A stretch of DNA of 64,000 bases from Rhodoplanes tepidamans. GTDB lineage: Bacteria; Pseudomonadota; Alphaproteobacteria; Rhizobiales; Xanthobacteraceae. The DNA lies in contig NZ_JAUSUJ010000017.1 of NCBI RefSeq assembly GCF_030813915.1, forward strand, positions 1-64,000, in the 5' to 3' direction. The position numbers were made by a program, and so were the translations under genes. The notes below the pieces were generated by a model. The model was not told the origin of the DNA and ran no database searches. It saw only the letters and a list, made by a program, of their open reading frames with translations. Every line of letters starts with the position of its first letter. The stretch's first letter is position 1. Below, piece after piece: positions 46,441 to 55,842 of this stretch.

Positions 46441-47682
46441 ATGCCGAGAGTGACTCGCCGTGCCGTGCTGGCCGGCACCGCCGCCGGAACCGCCGCCGCC
46501 GTGATCGGGATGCCGGCGATCGCGCAAGCGACCCCCTTCAAGATCGGCCTTCTCACCGTGAAGACCGGTCCGCTGGCGCAGGGCGGCATCCAGATGGAGC
46601 AGGGCATCATGACCCTGCTCAAGCAGCGCGGCAGCACATTCGCGGGCCGCAAGGTCGAGCTGGTCTCGGCCGACACGGGCGGCAATCCCGCCGGCGCCAA
46701 GACCAAGGCCTCGGAGCTGATCGAGCGCGACAACGTGGACGTGATCCTCGGGCCGCTCGCCGCCTTCGAGCTCCTCGCCCTCAACGACTACATCCGCCAG
46801 AAGGGCACGCCGCTGATGAGCCTCGCGGCGGCCGAGGACGTCACCCAGCGCCAGACCAACCCGTTCATCATGCGTCCCTCGGCGACCTCGGCGCAGTGCT
46901 GCCACGTGCTCGGCGACTACGCCGCCAAGGAGCTGAAATACAGGCGCGCCGCCACCATCTCCGAGGACTTCGCCTTCGGCTACGAGCAGATGTCAGGCTT
47001 CCAGCGGGTGTTCGAGGACGGCGGCGGCAAGGTGGTCAAGAAGCTGTGGCCGCCGCTGGTGACGCCCGACTACACGCCCTACATCGCCCAGATCGGCAAT
47101 GTCGACTGCGTCGCCAACGGCTTCGCCGGGTCGAACCCGGTCAAGTTCATGCGTGCCTACGCGGATCTCGGCATGAAGCGCATTCCGCTGCTCGCCGGCT
47201 GGACCGCCATGGACGACGCCCTCCTGAAGAGCCTCGGCGACGAGGCGGTCGGGGTGGTGTCGGCGGCCTGGTACTCGGCCTCGCTCGACAGCCCGGTCAA
47301 CAAGCAGTTCGTCGCCGACATGGCCAAGGACCATAACGTTCTGCCGGGCGGCTACTCGGCCGGCATGTACATCGCCGGCCAGGTGGTCGAGGCGGCGCTG
47401 CAGAAGACCGGCGGCAAGTCGGACGACAAGAAGGCCTTCAACGAGGCGCTGCGCGGCGTCTCGCTGCAGGACACACCGCGCGGCCCGGTGAAGTTCGACA
47501 AGTACGGCAACGTCGTCGGCGACGTGCACATCCGCCGCTGCGAGCGCAAGGGCGGGCAGCTCGTCAACACCATCGTCAAGACCTATCCCGACGTGAGCCA
47601 GTTCTGGACCTATGGCGACCAGGCCTTCCTCGCCAATCCGGTCTACTCCCGCGACTATCCGCCGGCCAAGAACCTGGAATAG
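46441..47682 (+). CDS. Branched-chain amino acid-type ABC substrate-binding protein, Tat-exported
   Basis: Periplasmic binding protein of 413 residues (Peripla_BP_6 family). The N-terminus MPRVTRRAVLAGTAAGTAAAVIGMPAIAQA is a twin-arginine signal, unlike most LivJ proteins, which use Sec. The mature protein starts FKIGLLTVKTGPLAQGGIQMEQG and shows the usual hinge motifs (DVILGPLAAFELLALNDYI, FAFGYEQMSGFQRVFEDGGGKVVKK). It is the first gene of a five-gene transporter. An amide or aromatic compound is also a possible ligand, since family specificity is broad. Confidence 0.9.
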   Translation: MPRVTRRAVLAGTAAGTAAAVIGMPAIAQATPFKIGLLTVKTGPLAQGGIQMEQGIMTLLKQRGSTFAGRKVELVSADTGGNPAGAKTKASELIERDNVDVILGPLAAFELLALNDYIRQKGTPLMSLAAAEDVTQRQTNPFIMRPSATSAQCCHVLGDYAAKELKYRRAATISEDFAFGYEQMSGFQRVFEDGGGKVVKKLWPPLVTPDYTPYIAQIGNVDCVANGFAGSNPVKFMRAYADLGMKRIPLLAGWTAMDDALLKSLGDEAVGVVSAAWYSASLDSPVNKQFVADMAKDHNVLPGGYSAGMYIAGQVVEAALQKTGGKSDDKKAFNEALRGVSLQDTPRGPVKFDKYGNVVGDVHIRRCERKGGQLVNTIVKTYPDVSQFWTYGDQAFLANPVYSRDYPPAKNLE

Positions 47683-47717
47683 CGCAAGCAGCAGAGCACG
47701 CGGCGGACTCGGCTCTG

Positions 47718-47852
47718 ACCTCTCCCCGGCGGAGAGAGGTCGACGCGCGAAGCGCGTCGGGTGAGGGGGGTGCCCACGCCGGCATCCGATCCCCTCACCC
47801 CGAGCACGGGCGTCGCTCGCGCTCGGCCCTGTCCCAACGGGAGAGGGTGAGG
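47718..47852. repeat. Palindromic intergenic element within the liv-type operon
   Basis: CCTCTCC-CGGCG-GAGAGG-like arms, a GACGCGCGAAGCGCGTC hairpin (near 47742-47758), GGGTGAGGGG/CCCCTCACCC (near 47759-47800) and a GGGAGAGGGTGAGGG end build a multi-hairpin element. It lies between the binding-protein gene and livH, so it is probably in the transcript and may set relative expression of binding protein and permease. Confidence 0.65.
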
Positions 47853-47929
47853 GCCCGTGTCGCGCCCAGCGGCGATCCTCGACCGTCATGCGAGGAGCTG
47901 ACGGCATCTTGCATAGTCCGGAGTTCTTC

Positions 47930-48790
47930 ATGAGTCTCTGGTTGACCCTCGCCGTGAACAGCTTCGGGCTCGGCGGGCTGCTGTTCCTGCTGTCGTCCGG
48001 GTTCTCGCTGATCTTCGGGCTGATGCGCATCCCCAACCTGATGCACGGCTCGTTCTTCATGCTCGGCGCCTATTTCGGCGTGACGCTGCTCGATCGCGGC
48101 GTGAACTTCTGGGTCGCGGCGATCGGCGCCGGGCTGCTCACCGCGCTGATCGGCGGGCTTATCGAGCGTTTCCTGCTGCGCCGGCTGGAGGGCCAGGTGC
48201 TGCCGCAGGTGTTGCTGACGCTCGGCTTCGCCTTCATCATCGGCGACGTCTGCCTGATGGTGTGGACCGGCGACCCCTGGCAGCCGGCGACGCCGGCGCA
48301 TCTCGCCGGCGCCGTGCAGGTCGCCGGCCTGTTCTTCCCGCTCTATCGCCTGGTGATCCTCGCGGTCGCCGTGGTGGTCGCGATCGCACTGTGGATCATG
48401 GTCGACTGGACCCGGCTCGGCGCCATGATCCGGGCCGGCGTCGACGACCCGCCGATCGCCCGCGTCGTCGGCATAAGGGTGTCGCAGCTCTTCACCCTGG
48501 TGTTCTCGCTCGGCGCCGCGCTCGCCGCCTTCGCCGGCGTGATGGGGGCGCCCTATCTCTCGGTCTATCCCGGCCTCGACTTCGAGATGCTGCCGCTCGC
48601 CCTGATCGTCGTCATCCTGGGCGGCACCGGCAGCCTGCTCGGCGCCCTGGTCGGCAGCTTCATCATCGGGTTCCTCTACAATTTCGGACAGGCGATGTTC
48701 CCGGACCTCGCCTATGTGATCCTGTTCCTGCCGATGCTGCTCGTGCTCGTGCTGCGCCCGCAGGGCCTGTTCGGCAAGGTCGTGACATGA
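47930..48790 (+). CDS. livH: Branched-chain amino acid ABC permease LivH
   Basis: Permease of 286 residues with seven to eight hydrophobic segments. The start FLLSSGFSLIFGLMRIPNLMHGSFFMLGAYFG and the end LVGSFIIGFLYNFGQAMFPDLAYVILFLPMLLVLVLRPQGLFG are LivH hallmarks. The EAA-like loop includes RAGVDDPPIARVVGIRVSQLF. I chose the ATG at 47930 (GGAG 6 bases before) over one at 47888. Its stop overlaps the livM start (ATGA). Confidence 0.93.
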   Translation: MSLWLTLAVNSFGLGGLLFLLSSGFSLIFGLMRIPNLMHGSFFMLGAYFGVTLLDRGVNFWVAAIGAGLLTALIGGLIERFLLRRLEGQVLPQVLLTLGFAFIIGDVCLMVWTGDPWQPATPAHLAGAVQVAGLFFPLYRLVILAVAVVVAIALWIMVDWTRLGAMIRAGVDDPPIARVVGIRVSQLFTLVFSLGAALAAFAGVMGAPYLSVYPGLDFEMLPLALIVVILGGTGSLLGALVGSFIIGFLYNFGQAMFPDLAYVILFLPMLLVLVLRPQGLFGKVVT

Positions 48791-49824
48791 GCGCGGTGTC
48801 GGGTCTCCTCGCGCCGCGGACCGCGGCGATCGCGATGGCGGTGCTGCTGCTGCTCGTGCTGCCGCTGTGGGTCGGCAACGCCTACTACGTCAACATCGCG
48901 AGCCAGATCCTGTTCTTCGCGGTGTTCGCCCTCGCCCTCAACGTGCTGGTCGGCTACGGCGGGCTCACCTCGCTCGGCCATGCCGGGCTGTTCGCCATGG
49001 CGGGCTACACGGCGGCGCTGCTGCTCGCCCGCGGCCACGGGCACCTCGTCGCCGACACGGCGGCCCTGCTGGTCACGGTGGCGACGGCGGCCGTCTACGC
49101 CGTGCTGTCGCTGCGCGCCACCGGCATCGGCTTCCTGATGATCACGCTGGCGATCGGCCAGATCCTGTGGGGCATCGCCTATCGCTGGGCGAGCCTCACC
49201 AACGGCGACAACGGCGTCAACGTGTCGTCGCGGCCTATGCCGTTCGGGCTCGACCTCTCCGGGGCCGACGGCTTCTACTATCTGTGCCTCGTCGTCTTCC
49301 TCGCCTGCGTCGGGTCGATGGCCGTGGTGGTGCGATCGCCCTTCGGCGCCAGCCTGCGCGGCACCCGCGACCAGGAGCGCCGCATGGCGGCGCTCGGCTA
49401 CGACGTGTGGCTGATCCGCTTCTGGGCGTTCCTGCTGTCGGGCTTCTGGTCGGGCGTCGCCGGGCTCCTCTTCCTCTACTACAACCAGTTCATCAGCCCG
49501 CAGGTGGTCGCCCTCACCACCTCGGCCGAGGCGCTGCTGATGGTCATCGCCGGCGGCACCGCGACCCTGCTCGGCCCGATCGTCGGGGCCGCCCTCGTGG
49601 TGATCATGAAGAACGTGGTCAGTGCCTACATCGTGCGCTGGAACATGGTGCTCGGCATCATCTTCATCCTGATCGTCAGCTTCATGCCGGAGGGGCTGGT
49701 GCCGGGCTCGGCGCGGCTGTGGGCGTGGGCGCGCCATCGCCTGCGCCACGGCAAGCCGAAGCCGGCCGCGCCGGGGCCGGTCGCCGCGCCGCCGGCGTCC
49801 GGCGGGAAGGAGGGCGTCCGATGA
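48787..49824 (+). CDS. livM: Branched-chain amino acid ABC permease LivM
   Basis: Permease of 345 residues with about ten hydrophobic segments. VLVGYGGLTSLGHAGLFAMAGYTAALL, RATGIGFLMITLAIGQILWGIAYRW and GLLFLYYNQFISPQVVALTTSAEALLMVIAGGTATLLGPIVGAAL are family marks. The C-terminal 25 residues are a Pro/Ala/Lys-rich tail. It pairs with LivH in the membrane. Its stop overlaps the livG start (ATGA). Confidence 0.93.
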   Translation: MSAVSGLLAPRTAAIAMAVLLLLVLPLWVGNAYYVNIASQILFFAVFALALNVLVGYGGLTSLGHAGLFAMAGYTAALLLARGHGHLVADTAALLVTVATAAVYAVLSLRATGIGFLMITLAIGQILWGIAYRWASLTNGDNGVNVSSRPMPFGLDLSGADGFYYLCLVVFLACVGSMAVVVRSPFGASLRGTRDQERRMAALGYDVWLIRFWAFLLSGFWSGVAGLLFLYYNQFISPQVVALTTSAEALLMVIAGGTATLLGPIVGAALVVIMKNVVSAYIVRWNMVLGIIFILIVSFMPEGLVPGSARLWAWARHRLRHGKPKPAAPGPVAAPPASGGKEGVR

Positions 49825-50558
49825 TCGCGCTGGAGGTCAGGGCGCTGAAGAAGTCGTTCGGCGGCCTCTACGTGACGCGGCGGGTCGATCTCGCCGTGGA
49901 GGAGGGCGAGCGGCGGCTGATCATCGGCCCGAACGGTGCCGGCAAGACCACGCTCTTTAACCTGGTCACCGGCGAGATCACCCCGGATTCCGGCTCGATC
50001 GCGCTGTTCGGCCGCGACATCACCCGCAAGCCGGTGCGCACCCGCGCCCATCTCGGCATGGCGCGCACCTACCAGATCATCACCCTGTTCGGCCGCGACA
50101 CGCTGCGCCACAACGTCATGCTGGCGCTGCTCGGGCTCAGCCCGCGGCGCTGGAACCCGCTGATCGACTTCGCCGGCCAGCGCGACCTCGCCGAGCAGGC
50201 GGAGGCGGCGCTCGCCCGGGTCGGGCTCGCCCATCTCGCCGGCCGGCCGCTCGCCGAGACCTCCTACGGCGAGCGGCGGCGCGTCGAGATCGCCATGGCG
50301 CTGGCCCAGAAGCCGCGCGTGCTGCTGCTCGACGAGCCCTTCGCCGGCCTGTCGATCGACGAGCGCCAGGACGTCCACAGGCTGCTGATGGCGGTGCCGC
50401 GCGACGTCACAATGGTGATGATCGAGCACAACATGGACGTGGCGCTGGAGTTCGCCGAGAGGATCACGCTGCTGCATTTCGGCGAGGTGATCGTCGAGGG
50501 CACGCGCGCCGAGGTGGTCGCCCATCCGCGCACCCGGGAGGTCTATCTTGGCCACTGA
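49821..50558 (+). CDS. livG: Branched-chain amino acid ABC ATPase LivG
   Basis: ATP-binding protein of 245 residues. Walker A is GPNGAGKTT, the signature motif TSYGERRRVEIAMAL (the usual LSYG form of this family), Walker [13 protein letters not shown] and the switch His in MVMIEHNMDV. The C-terminus lacks a long tail. It pairs with LivF and overlaps it by 11 bases. Confidence 0.93.
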   Translation: MIALEVRALKKSFGGLYVTRRVDLAVEEGERRLIIGPNGAGKTTLFNLVTGEITPDSGSIALFGRDITRKPVRTRAHLGMARTYQIITLFGRDTLRHNVMLALLGLSPRRWNPLIDFAGQRDLAEQAEAALARVGLAHLAGRPLAETSYGERRRVEIAMALAQKPRVLLLDEPFAGLSIDERQDVHRLLMAVPRDVTMVMIEHNMDVALEFAERITLLHFGEVIVEGTRAEVVAHPRTREVYLGH

Positions 50559-51264
50559 TGCGCTCGCGCTCGACGCCGTGGACGCCTATTACGGCGACAG
50601 CCACATCCTCCAGGGCGTGACGTTCCGGCTCGGCCAGGGCCGGCTGCTCGGCCTCCTCGGCCGCAACGGCGCCGGCAAGACCACCTGCATGAACGTCACG
50701 GTCGGGCTCGTCCCGCCGCGGCGCGGCGGCGTCGCCGTGTTCGGCGAGGCGGTCGGCCGGCTGTCGCCCGAGCAGATCGCGCTGCGTGGCGTCGCGCTGG
50801 TGCCGCAGGGACGCCGCGTCTTCCGCAGCCTGACGGTGCGCGAGAATCTCGTCGTCGCCGCCCGCAAGCCGGTCGGCGGCGGTGCCGCGGCGTGGACGCT
50901 CGACACCGTCTACGCCATGTTCCCGCGGCTCGACGAGCGCAAGCACCAGATGGCGGCGCATCTGTCCGGCGGCGAGCAGCAGATGCTGGCGATCGGCCGC
51001 GCCCTGATGTCGAACCCGCGCGTTCTGCTGATGGACGAGCCCTCGGAAGGCCTCGCTCCGCAGATCGTCGCCGACGTGATGGTCACGGTGCGCAAGCTGA
51101 AGGAGAGCGGCCTGTCGATCGTGCTGGTCGAGCAGAACCCCAAGCTCGTCTTCGACGTCGCCGACGACATCGTCATCCTCGACACCGGCCGCGTCGCCGT
51201 CGCGGCGCCCACCGCCGAGGTCGAGCACGGCGTCGATCTCGGACGGTATCTGGGCGTGTTCTGA
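50548..51264 (+). CDS. livF: Branched-chain amino acid ABC ATPase LivF
   Basis: ATP-binding protein of 238 residues that starts at a TTG inside the livG 3' end, with GGGAG upstream. Walker A is GRNGAGKTT, the Q-loop region is VPQGRRVFRSLTVRENL, the signature is LSGGEQQMLAIGRAL, Walker B LLMDEPSEGLAP and the switch is VLVEQNPKL. The last gene of the operon; an inverted-repeat element follows. Confidence 0.93.
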   Translation: MATDALALDAVDAYYGDSHILQGVTFRLGQGRLLGLLGRNGAGKTTCMNVTVGLVPPRRGGVAVFGEAVGRLSPEQIALRGVALVPQGRRVFRSLTVRENLVVAARKPVGGGAAAWTLDTVYAMFPRLDERKHQMAAHLSGGEQQMLAIGRALMSNPRVLLMDEPSEGLAPQIVADVMVTVRKLKESGLSIVLVEQNPKLVFDVADDIVILDTGRVAVAAPTAEVEHGVDLGRYLGVF

Positions 51265-51315
51265 GAGAGGCGCCGTATGGCGACTGCCGCCGGCGGCGCT
51301 CGTCCGCCACGCTCT

Positions 51316-51404
51316 CGTCATGGCCGGGCTCGTCCCGGCCATCCACGCCTTTGGCGTGGCGCATCGGCAGGACGTGGATGCCCGCGACGAGCGCGGGCAT
51401 GACG
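51316..51404. repeat. Palindromic element between livF and putA
   Basis: CGTCATG (51316-51322) pairs with CATGACG (51398-51404). Inside, GGCCGGGCTCGTCCCGGCC and TGCCCGCGACGAGCGCGGGCA form hairpins, and ATCCACG pairs with CGTGGAT. It lies between the convergent livF and putA genes. Confidence 0.75.
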
Positions 51405-51427
51405 CGGCAGAGATAGTGGGCGCTGCC

Positions 51428-54400
51428 TCACTCCTCCGCGTCGGCCAGCAGGGCGGCGTTGCCGCCTGCGGCGGCGGTGTTGACCGTGACGGTCTGCTCG
51501 AGCGCGAAGCGGCGGACGTAGTCCGGGCCGCCGGCCTTGGGGCCGGTGCCGGAGAGGCCGCTGCCGCCGAACGGCTGGGTGCCGACCACGGCGCCGATCA
51601 TGTTGCGGTTGACGTAGACGTTGCCGTGCGACAGCCGCGCGACGACCTGGTCCGCAACGGCGCCGATGCGCGAGTGGATGCCGAGCGTCAGCCGGGTGCC
51701 GTTGCGGGCGATGTCGTCGAGCAGCGCGTCGAGGGCGTCGGCGCGCCAGCGCACGACGTGCAGGACCGGGCCGAACACCTCCTCGCGAAGATCGCTCGCC
51801 CGGTCGAGGGCGATCACGGCGGGCGGCACGAAGTGCCCACGGTCGGGCAGCGGCCGGTCACGGTCGGCCCGCCAGAGCAGGCGGCCCTGCGCCTCCGCCC
51901 GCGCGATCCAGCCGAGCAGCCGGTCGCGCGCCGCGGCGTCGATCACCGGGCCGACATGGGTCGCGACGTCGCGCGGGTCGCCGATCGCCAGCTCCTGCGC
52001 GGCGCCGATCAGCATGGCGATCACGTCGTCGGCGACGTCCTCCTGCACGCAGAGGAGCCGCAGCGCCGAGCAGCGCTGCCCGGCGGAGCGGAACGCCGAG
52101 GCGATCACGTCGTCGGTGAGCTGCTCGGGCAGCGCCGTGGCGTCGGCGATCATGGCGTTGATGCCGCCGGTCTCGGCGACCATCGGCACGATCGGCCCGT
52201 CACGCGCGGCGAGGTCCTGGGCGATGCTGCGGGCTGCCCCGGTCGAGCCCGTGAAGGCGACGCCGGCGAGCCGCGGGTCGCGCACCACCAGGGCGCCGAT
52301 CTCGCCGTCGCCCGGAAGGAGATGCAGCGCGGTGTCCGGAATGCCGGCCGCGTGCAGCAGCCGCACGGCGCGGGCGGCGACGAGCGGCGTCTGCTCCGCC
52401 GGCTTCGCCACCACGGCGTTGCCGGCCACCAGGGCCGCGACGATCTGGCCCGTGAAGATCGCCAGCGGAAAGTTCCACGGGCTGATGCAGGCGACGACGC
52501 CGCGGCCGCGACGCGTGAGCACGTTGCGCTCGCCGGTCGGGCCGGGAAGCGCCTCCGGCTTCAGGGTCCGGCGGGCTTCGAGGGCGTAGTAGCGGCACAG
52601 ATCGACGGCCTCGCGGATCTCCGCCACGGCGTCGTCGAGCGTCTTGCCGCCCTCCGCCTGGAGGAGGGCGATCAGCGGCCCGCGATCCTGCTCGATGAGG
52701 TCGGCGGCGGCGAGCAGGGCGGCGGCCCGCGTCTCCAGCGGGGTCGCGTCCCAGGTCGGAAAGCCGGCCTCGGCGGCCGCCATGGCGGCGATCACGATCG
52801 CCTCGTCGGCCTCGGTGACGGTGCCGATCGTCGCGCCGTCGATCGGCGAGGCGACTTCGCGGACATGGCCGGGCAGGGCGACGCCGTCGACCAGCGGCGC
52901 CGCCGCCGCGGCATCGGGCAGCCGCGCCTCGGCACATAGGGCCGCCAGGCTCGCGGCATGGCCGAGCTCGACGCCGTCCGCGGTCCGGCGGCCGGGGTGG
53001 ATGTCGCAGGGCGGGGGCAGCCTCGGGTTGCGGGCCTGCGTGGCCGAGCCGACGATCGCCTCCGGGGACTTCAGCACGGCGTCGAGCGGCACGGCCGGAT
53101 CGGCGGCCCGCGACACGAAGGACGAGTTGGCACCGTTCTCCAGGAGCCGCCGCACCAGATAGGCGAGCAGGTCGCGATGCTCGCCGACTGGCGCGTAGAT
53201 CCGGCAGGTCGCATCGGGCTCGTCGGCGAGCAGCCGCTCGTACAGCGCCTCGCCCATGCCGTGCAGGCGCTGGAACTCGTAGCCTGCGGTGCCGCCGGCG
53301 ATCTCGATCACGCTCGCGACCGTCAGGGCGTTGTGGGTGGCGAACTGCGGGACGAGGTGCGGCCGGGCCGCCAGCAGGGCCCGGGCACAGGCGAGATAGG
53401 AGAGGTCGGTCATCGCCTTGCGGGTGAACACCGGATAATCGGCAAGGCCGCGCTCCTGGGCCCGCTTGATCTCGGTGTCCCAGTAGGCGCCCTTGACCAG
53501 CCGCACCGGGATGCGGGCGCCGCGCGCCCGGGCGAGGTCGGCGAGCCAGGCGATCACGGCGCCGGCGCGCTTCTGGTAGGCCTGGACCGCGAGGCCCACG
53601 CCGCCCCAGCCGGCGAGGTCGGAGTCGGCCAGCAGCGCCGCGAACAGGTCGAGCGACAGCTCCAGCCGGTCGGCCTCCTCGGCATCGAGGGTGAGGCCGA
53701 TGTCGTGCGCCCGCGCCGCATGGGCGAGGTCGAGGAGCCGCGGTCCGAGCTCCGCCGTCACCCGCCGGCGCGACGGCGCCTCGCAGCGCGGGTGCAGGGC
53801 CGTGAGCTTGACCGAAAGGCTCGGCCGGCCGCCGGAGCGCGCCGGGCCCGGATGCGCCGCGATGGCGGCGAGGGCGGCGGCGTAGCCGGCCGCGTAGCGG
53901 TCGGCGTCGGCGGCCGTGCGGGCGCCCTCGCCGAGCATGTCGAAGGAGTACCGCAGGCGCGGATGCCGCTCGGCCCGTCCGAACGCCTCGGCGATGGTCT
54001 CGCCGAGCACGAAATGGGTGCCGAGCAGCCGGATCGCCTGGCGCACGGCGGCCCGCACGGCCGGCCGTCCGAGGCGGCCGATCAGCGGCGCCACCAGCCC
54101 GTGCGGCGTGTGCTCGGCGGCGACCACGCGGGCCGACAGGCCGAGCGCCCACGCCCCGACCGAGCCGACCAGGGTGCCGGAGCGGCCGGCATGACCGGCG
54201 AAGTCGGCGGCGCGCAGCCGGTCCTCGATCAGCCGGTCGGCGGTGGCGTCGTCCGGCACCCGCAGCAGCGCCTCGGCCAGCACCATCAGGGCGAGCCCCT
54301 CGCGGGTGGAGAGCGCGTATTCCTTGAGGAGGTCGTCGATGCCGCCGATGCCGCCCGGCGCGCGGCGGACCGCCGCGACCAGCCGGCGGGCCCGCGCGTC

Positions 54401-54535
54401 GATGCGGGCCGTGGCCGCGGCGTCGAATCCCGGCGCCGCGAGGAGCTCCGCCGCCAGCGCCTCGTCGGGCGGCGCGAGCGGGGCCCGGAACGGGCCGGGA
54501 GCGGCCGCCGACCCGCGGCCCGCGCCGGCGGTCAC
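51428..54535 (-). CDS. putA: Bifunctional proline dehydrogenase / P5C dehydrogenase PutA
   Basis: Proline catabolism enzyme of 1035 residues. N-terminal PutA arm and alpha/beta FAD-dependent proline dehydrogenase barrel: LVKGAYWDTEIKRAQERGL, YLACARALLAARPHLVPQFATHNALTV and FQRLHGMGEALY (flavin/substrate site). The second half is the NAD-dependent aldehyde dehydrogenase: SPWNFPLAIFTGQIVAALVAGNAVVAKPAEQTP, catalytic Glu in MVAETGGIN and Cys in SAGQRCSALR. It lacks the N-terminal ribbon-helix-helix DNA-binding domain of E. coli PutA. I chose the GTG at 54535, with GGGAGG 6 bases upstream. Divergent from a binding-protein gene. Confidence 0.95.
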   Translation of the reverse strand: MTAGAGRGSAAAPGPFRAPLAPPDEALAAELLAAPGFDAAATARIDARARRLVAAVRRAPGGIGGIDDLLKEYALSTREGLALMVLAEALLRVPDDATADRLIEDRLRAADFAGHAGRSGTLVGSVGAWALGLSARVVAAEHTPHGLVAPLIGRLGRPAVRAAVRQAIRLLGTHFVLGETIAEAFGRAERHPRLRYSFDMLGEGARTAADADRYAAGYAAALAAIAAHPGPARSGGRPSLSVKLTALHPRCEAPSRRRVTAELGPRLLDLAHAARAHDIGLTLDAEEADRLELSLDLFAALLADSDLAGWGGVGLAVQAYQKRAGAVIAWLADLARARGARIPVRLVKGAYWDTEIKRAQERGLADYPVFTRKAMTDLSYLACARALLAARPHLVPQFATHNALTVASVIEIAGGTAGYEFQRLHGMGEALYERLLADEPDATCRIYAPVGEHRDLLAYLVRRLLENGANSSFVSRAADPAVPLDAVLKSPEAIVGSATQARNPRLPPPCDIHPGRRTADGVELGHAASLAALCAEARLPDAAAAAPLVDGVALPGHVREVASPIDGATIGTVTEADEAIVIAAMAAAEAGFPTWDATPLETRAAALLAAADLIEQDRGPLIALLQAEGGKTLDDAVAEIREAVDLCRYYALEARRTLKPEALPGPTGERNVLTRRGRGVVACISPWNFPLAIFTGQIVAALVAGNAVVAKPAEQTPLVAARAVRLLHAAGIPDTALHLLPGDGEIGALVVRDPRLAGVAFTGSTGAARSIAQDLAARDGPIVPMVAETGGINAMIADATALPEQLTDDVIASAFRSAGQRCSALRLLCVQEDVADDVIAMLIGAAQELAIGDPRDVATHVGPVIDAAARDRLLGWIARAEAQGRLLWRADRDRPLPDRGHFVPPAVIALDRASDLREEVFGPVLHVVRWRADALDALLDDIARNGTRLTLGIHSRIGAVADQVVARLSHGNVYVNRNMIGAVVGTQPFGGSGLSGTGPKAGGPDYVRRFALEQTVTVNTAAAGGNAALLADAEE

Positions 54536-54754
54536 GACCGCCTCCCGGGCCGCCCGCCGCCGCGGCGCGGGGCATGAACGGAGGCTGTTGCGGCTGCGAC
54601 ATAGTGTCGAGCGCGCGGCCCTGGGACGCGGTGGAAATCCCGCGCGGCCCGGACGCCTTTGTGGCATCGTCCGCACGGCCGGGCCGGCCGCGCCGCGCGA
54701 CCCGGCCGGCCACGCGACGAGGCCGGACTCGAGACCCGAACAAGGGCAAGAACA

Positions 54755-55801
54755 ATGACCATCCGCGGGCTCCTGCGGCGCCTTCCGCTGCTCCCTGTGC
54801 TGGCCGCCGCGGCCGTGGCGGCCGCCGTGGTGCTGGGCGGGGGGGCGACGGCCGCCGCCCAGCCCTTCCTGAAGTTCACCCTCGACGGACGCATCGACAG
54901 CGACGCCGCTCCCTTTCTGCTGGCCCTCGACCAGGGCCTGCTGAAGGCCGAGGGCCTCGACGTGTCGATCGATCCCGCGGCCTCGCCGCAGGAGGCGCTC
55001 GCCCGGGTCGCGGCCGGCACCTACGATCTCGGCGTCGTCGACATCAACGCCCTCATCAAGTACCGCGACCAGAACCCCACGGCCGCCATGCCGGCCGTGT
55101 TCATGATCGAGAACCGGCCGCCCTTCGCGGTGCTGGCGCGGCGCAGCCGCGGCATCGTCGACCCGAAGGACCTCGACGGCAAGCGGGTCGGCGCCGCGAC
55201 CGCCGACGGCTCCGCGGCCTATCTGCAGATCTTCGCGAAGATCAACGGCCTCGATCCGGCCCGGATCCGGCTCGAGACCGTCGCGCTGCCGGTGCGCGAG
55301 CCGATGCTGGCCTCCGGCCAGGTCGACGCCATCAGTGCCAGCACCCTGACCGCGGTCGATCTCGAGGCGCGCGGCGTGCCGCCCGGCGACATCGTCGTGC
55401 TGCCGATGGCGGACTGGGGCGTCGTCCTCTACGGCCAGGCGATCATCGCCAGCCCGCGCATGCTGGCCGAGCGTCGCGATGCCGTGCGGGGCGTCCTGCG
55501 GGCTTTCGTCAAGGCCCTGCAGGAGACCGTCCGGAACCCGGCCCGGGCGATCGACTCGGTGATCAAGCGGATCGATCCGACCCATCGCGAGCGTGAGCTC
55601 GCGCGGCTGCGCATCGCCGTGGCCGGGAGCCTCCTCACGCCCGAGGTGCGGGAGATCGGCTTCGGGGCCGTCGACCCGGCGCGGCTCGCCCGCGCCATCG
55701 ATCAGCTCGCGCTGGGATACGAGTTCCGGGTCAAGCCGAAGGCCGCCGACGTGTTCGATCCCGCCCTGCTGCCGCCGATCGAGGATCGCCTGCCGCGCTG
55801 A
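54755..55801 (+). CDS. NMT1/SsuA-type ABC substrate-binding protein
   Basis: Periplasmic binding protein of 348 residues. A Sec signal (LLPVLAAAAVAAAVVLGGGATAAA) is cut near residue 35. The mature part follows the NMT1/THI5 pattern: FTLDGRIDSDAAPFLLALDQGLLKAEGLDVSI, VAAGTYDLGVVDINALIKYRDQ and VGAATADGSAAYLQIFAKINGLD. These bind sulfonates, nitrate, pyrimidine or amidine compounds. No cognate permease or ATPase is adjacent, so it is an orphan in this window. Divergent from putA across 219 bp. Confidence 0.85.
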   Translation: MTIRGLLRRLPLLPVLAAAAVAAAVVLGGGATAAAQPFLKFTLDGRIDSDAAPFLLALDQGLLKAEGLDVSIDPAASPQEALARVAAGTYDLGVVDINALIKYRDQNPTAAMPAVFMIENRPPFAVLARRSRGIVDPKDLDGKRVGAATADGSAAYLQIFAKINGLDPARIRLETVALPVREPMLASGQVDAISASTLTAVDLEARGVPPGDIVVLPMADWGVVLYGQAIIASPRMLAERRDAVRGVLRAFVKALQETVRNPARAIDSVIKRIDPTHRERELARLRIAVAGSLLTPEVREIGFGAVDPARLARAIDQLALGYEFRVKPKAADVFDPALLPPIEDRLPR

Positions 55802-55842
55802 GACGCCGCCCCGCCGGGCGTCGGCGCCGGGCCGTCACCAGT

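Noticed and set aside
51428-55585. PutA of 1385 residues
   Set aside because: The N-terminal 350 residues are antisense to the binding-protein gene; GTG 54535 has a strong ribosome site.
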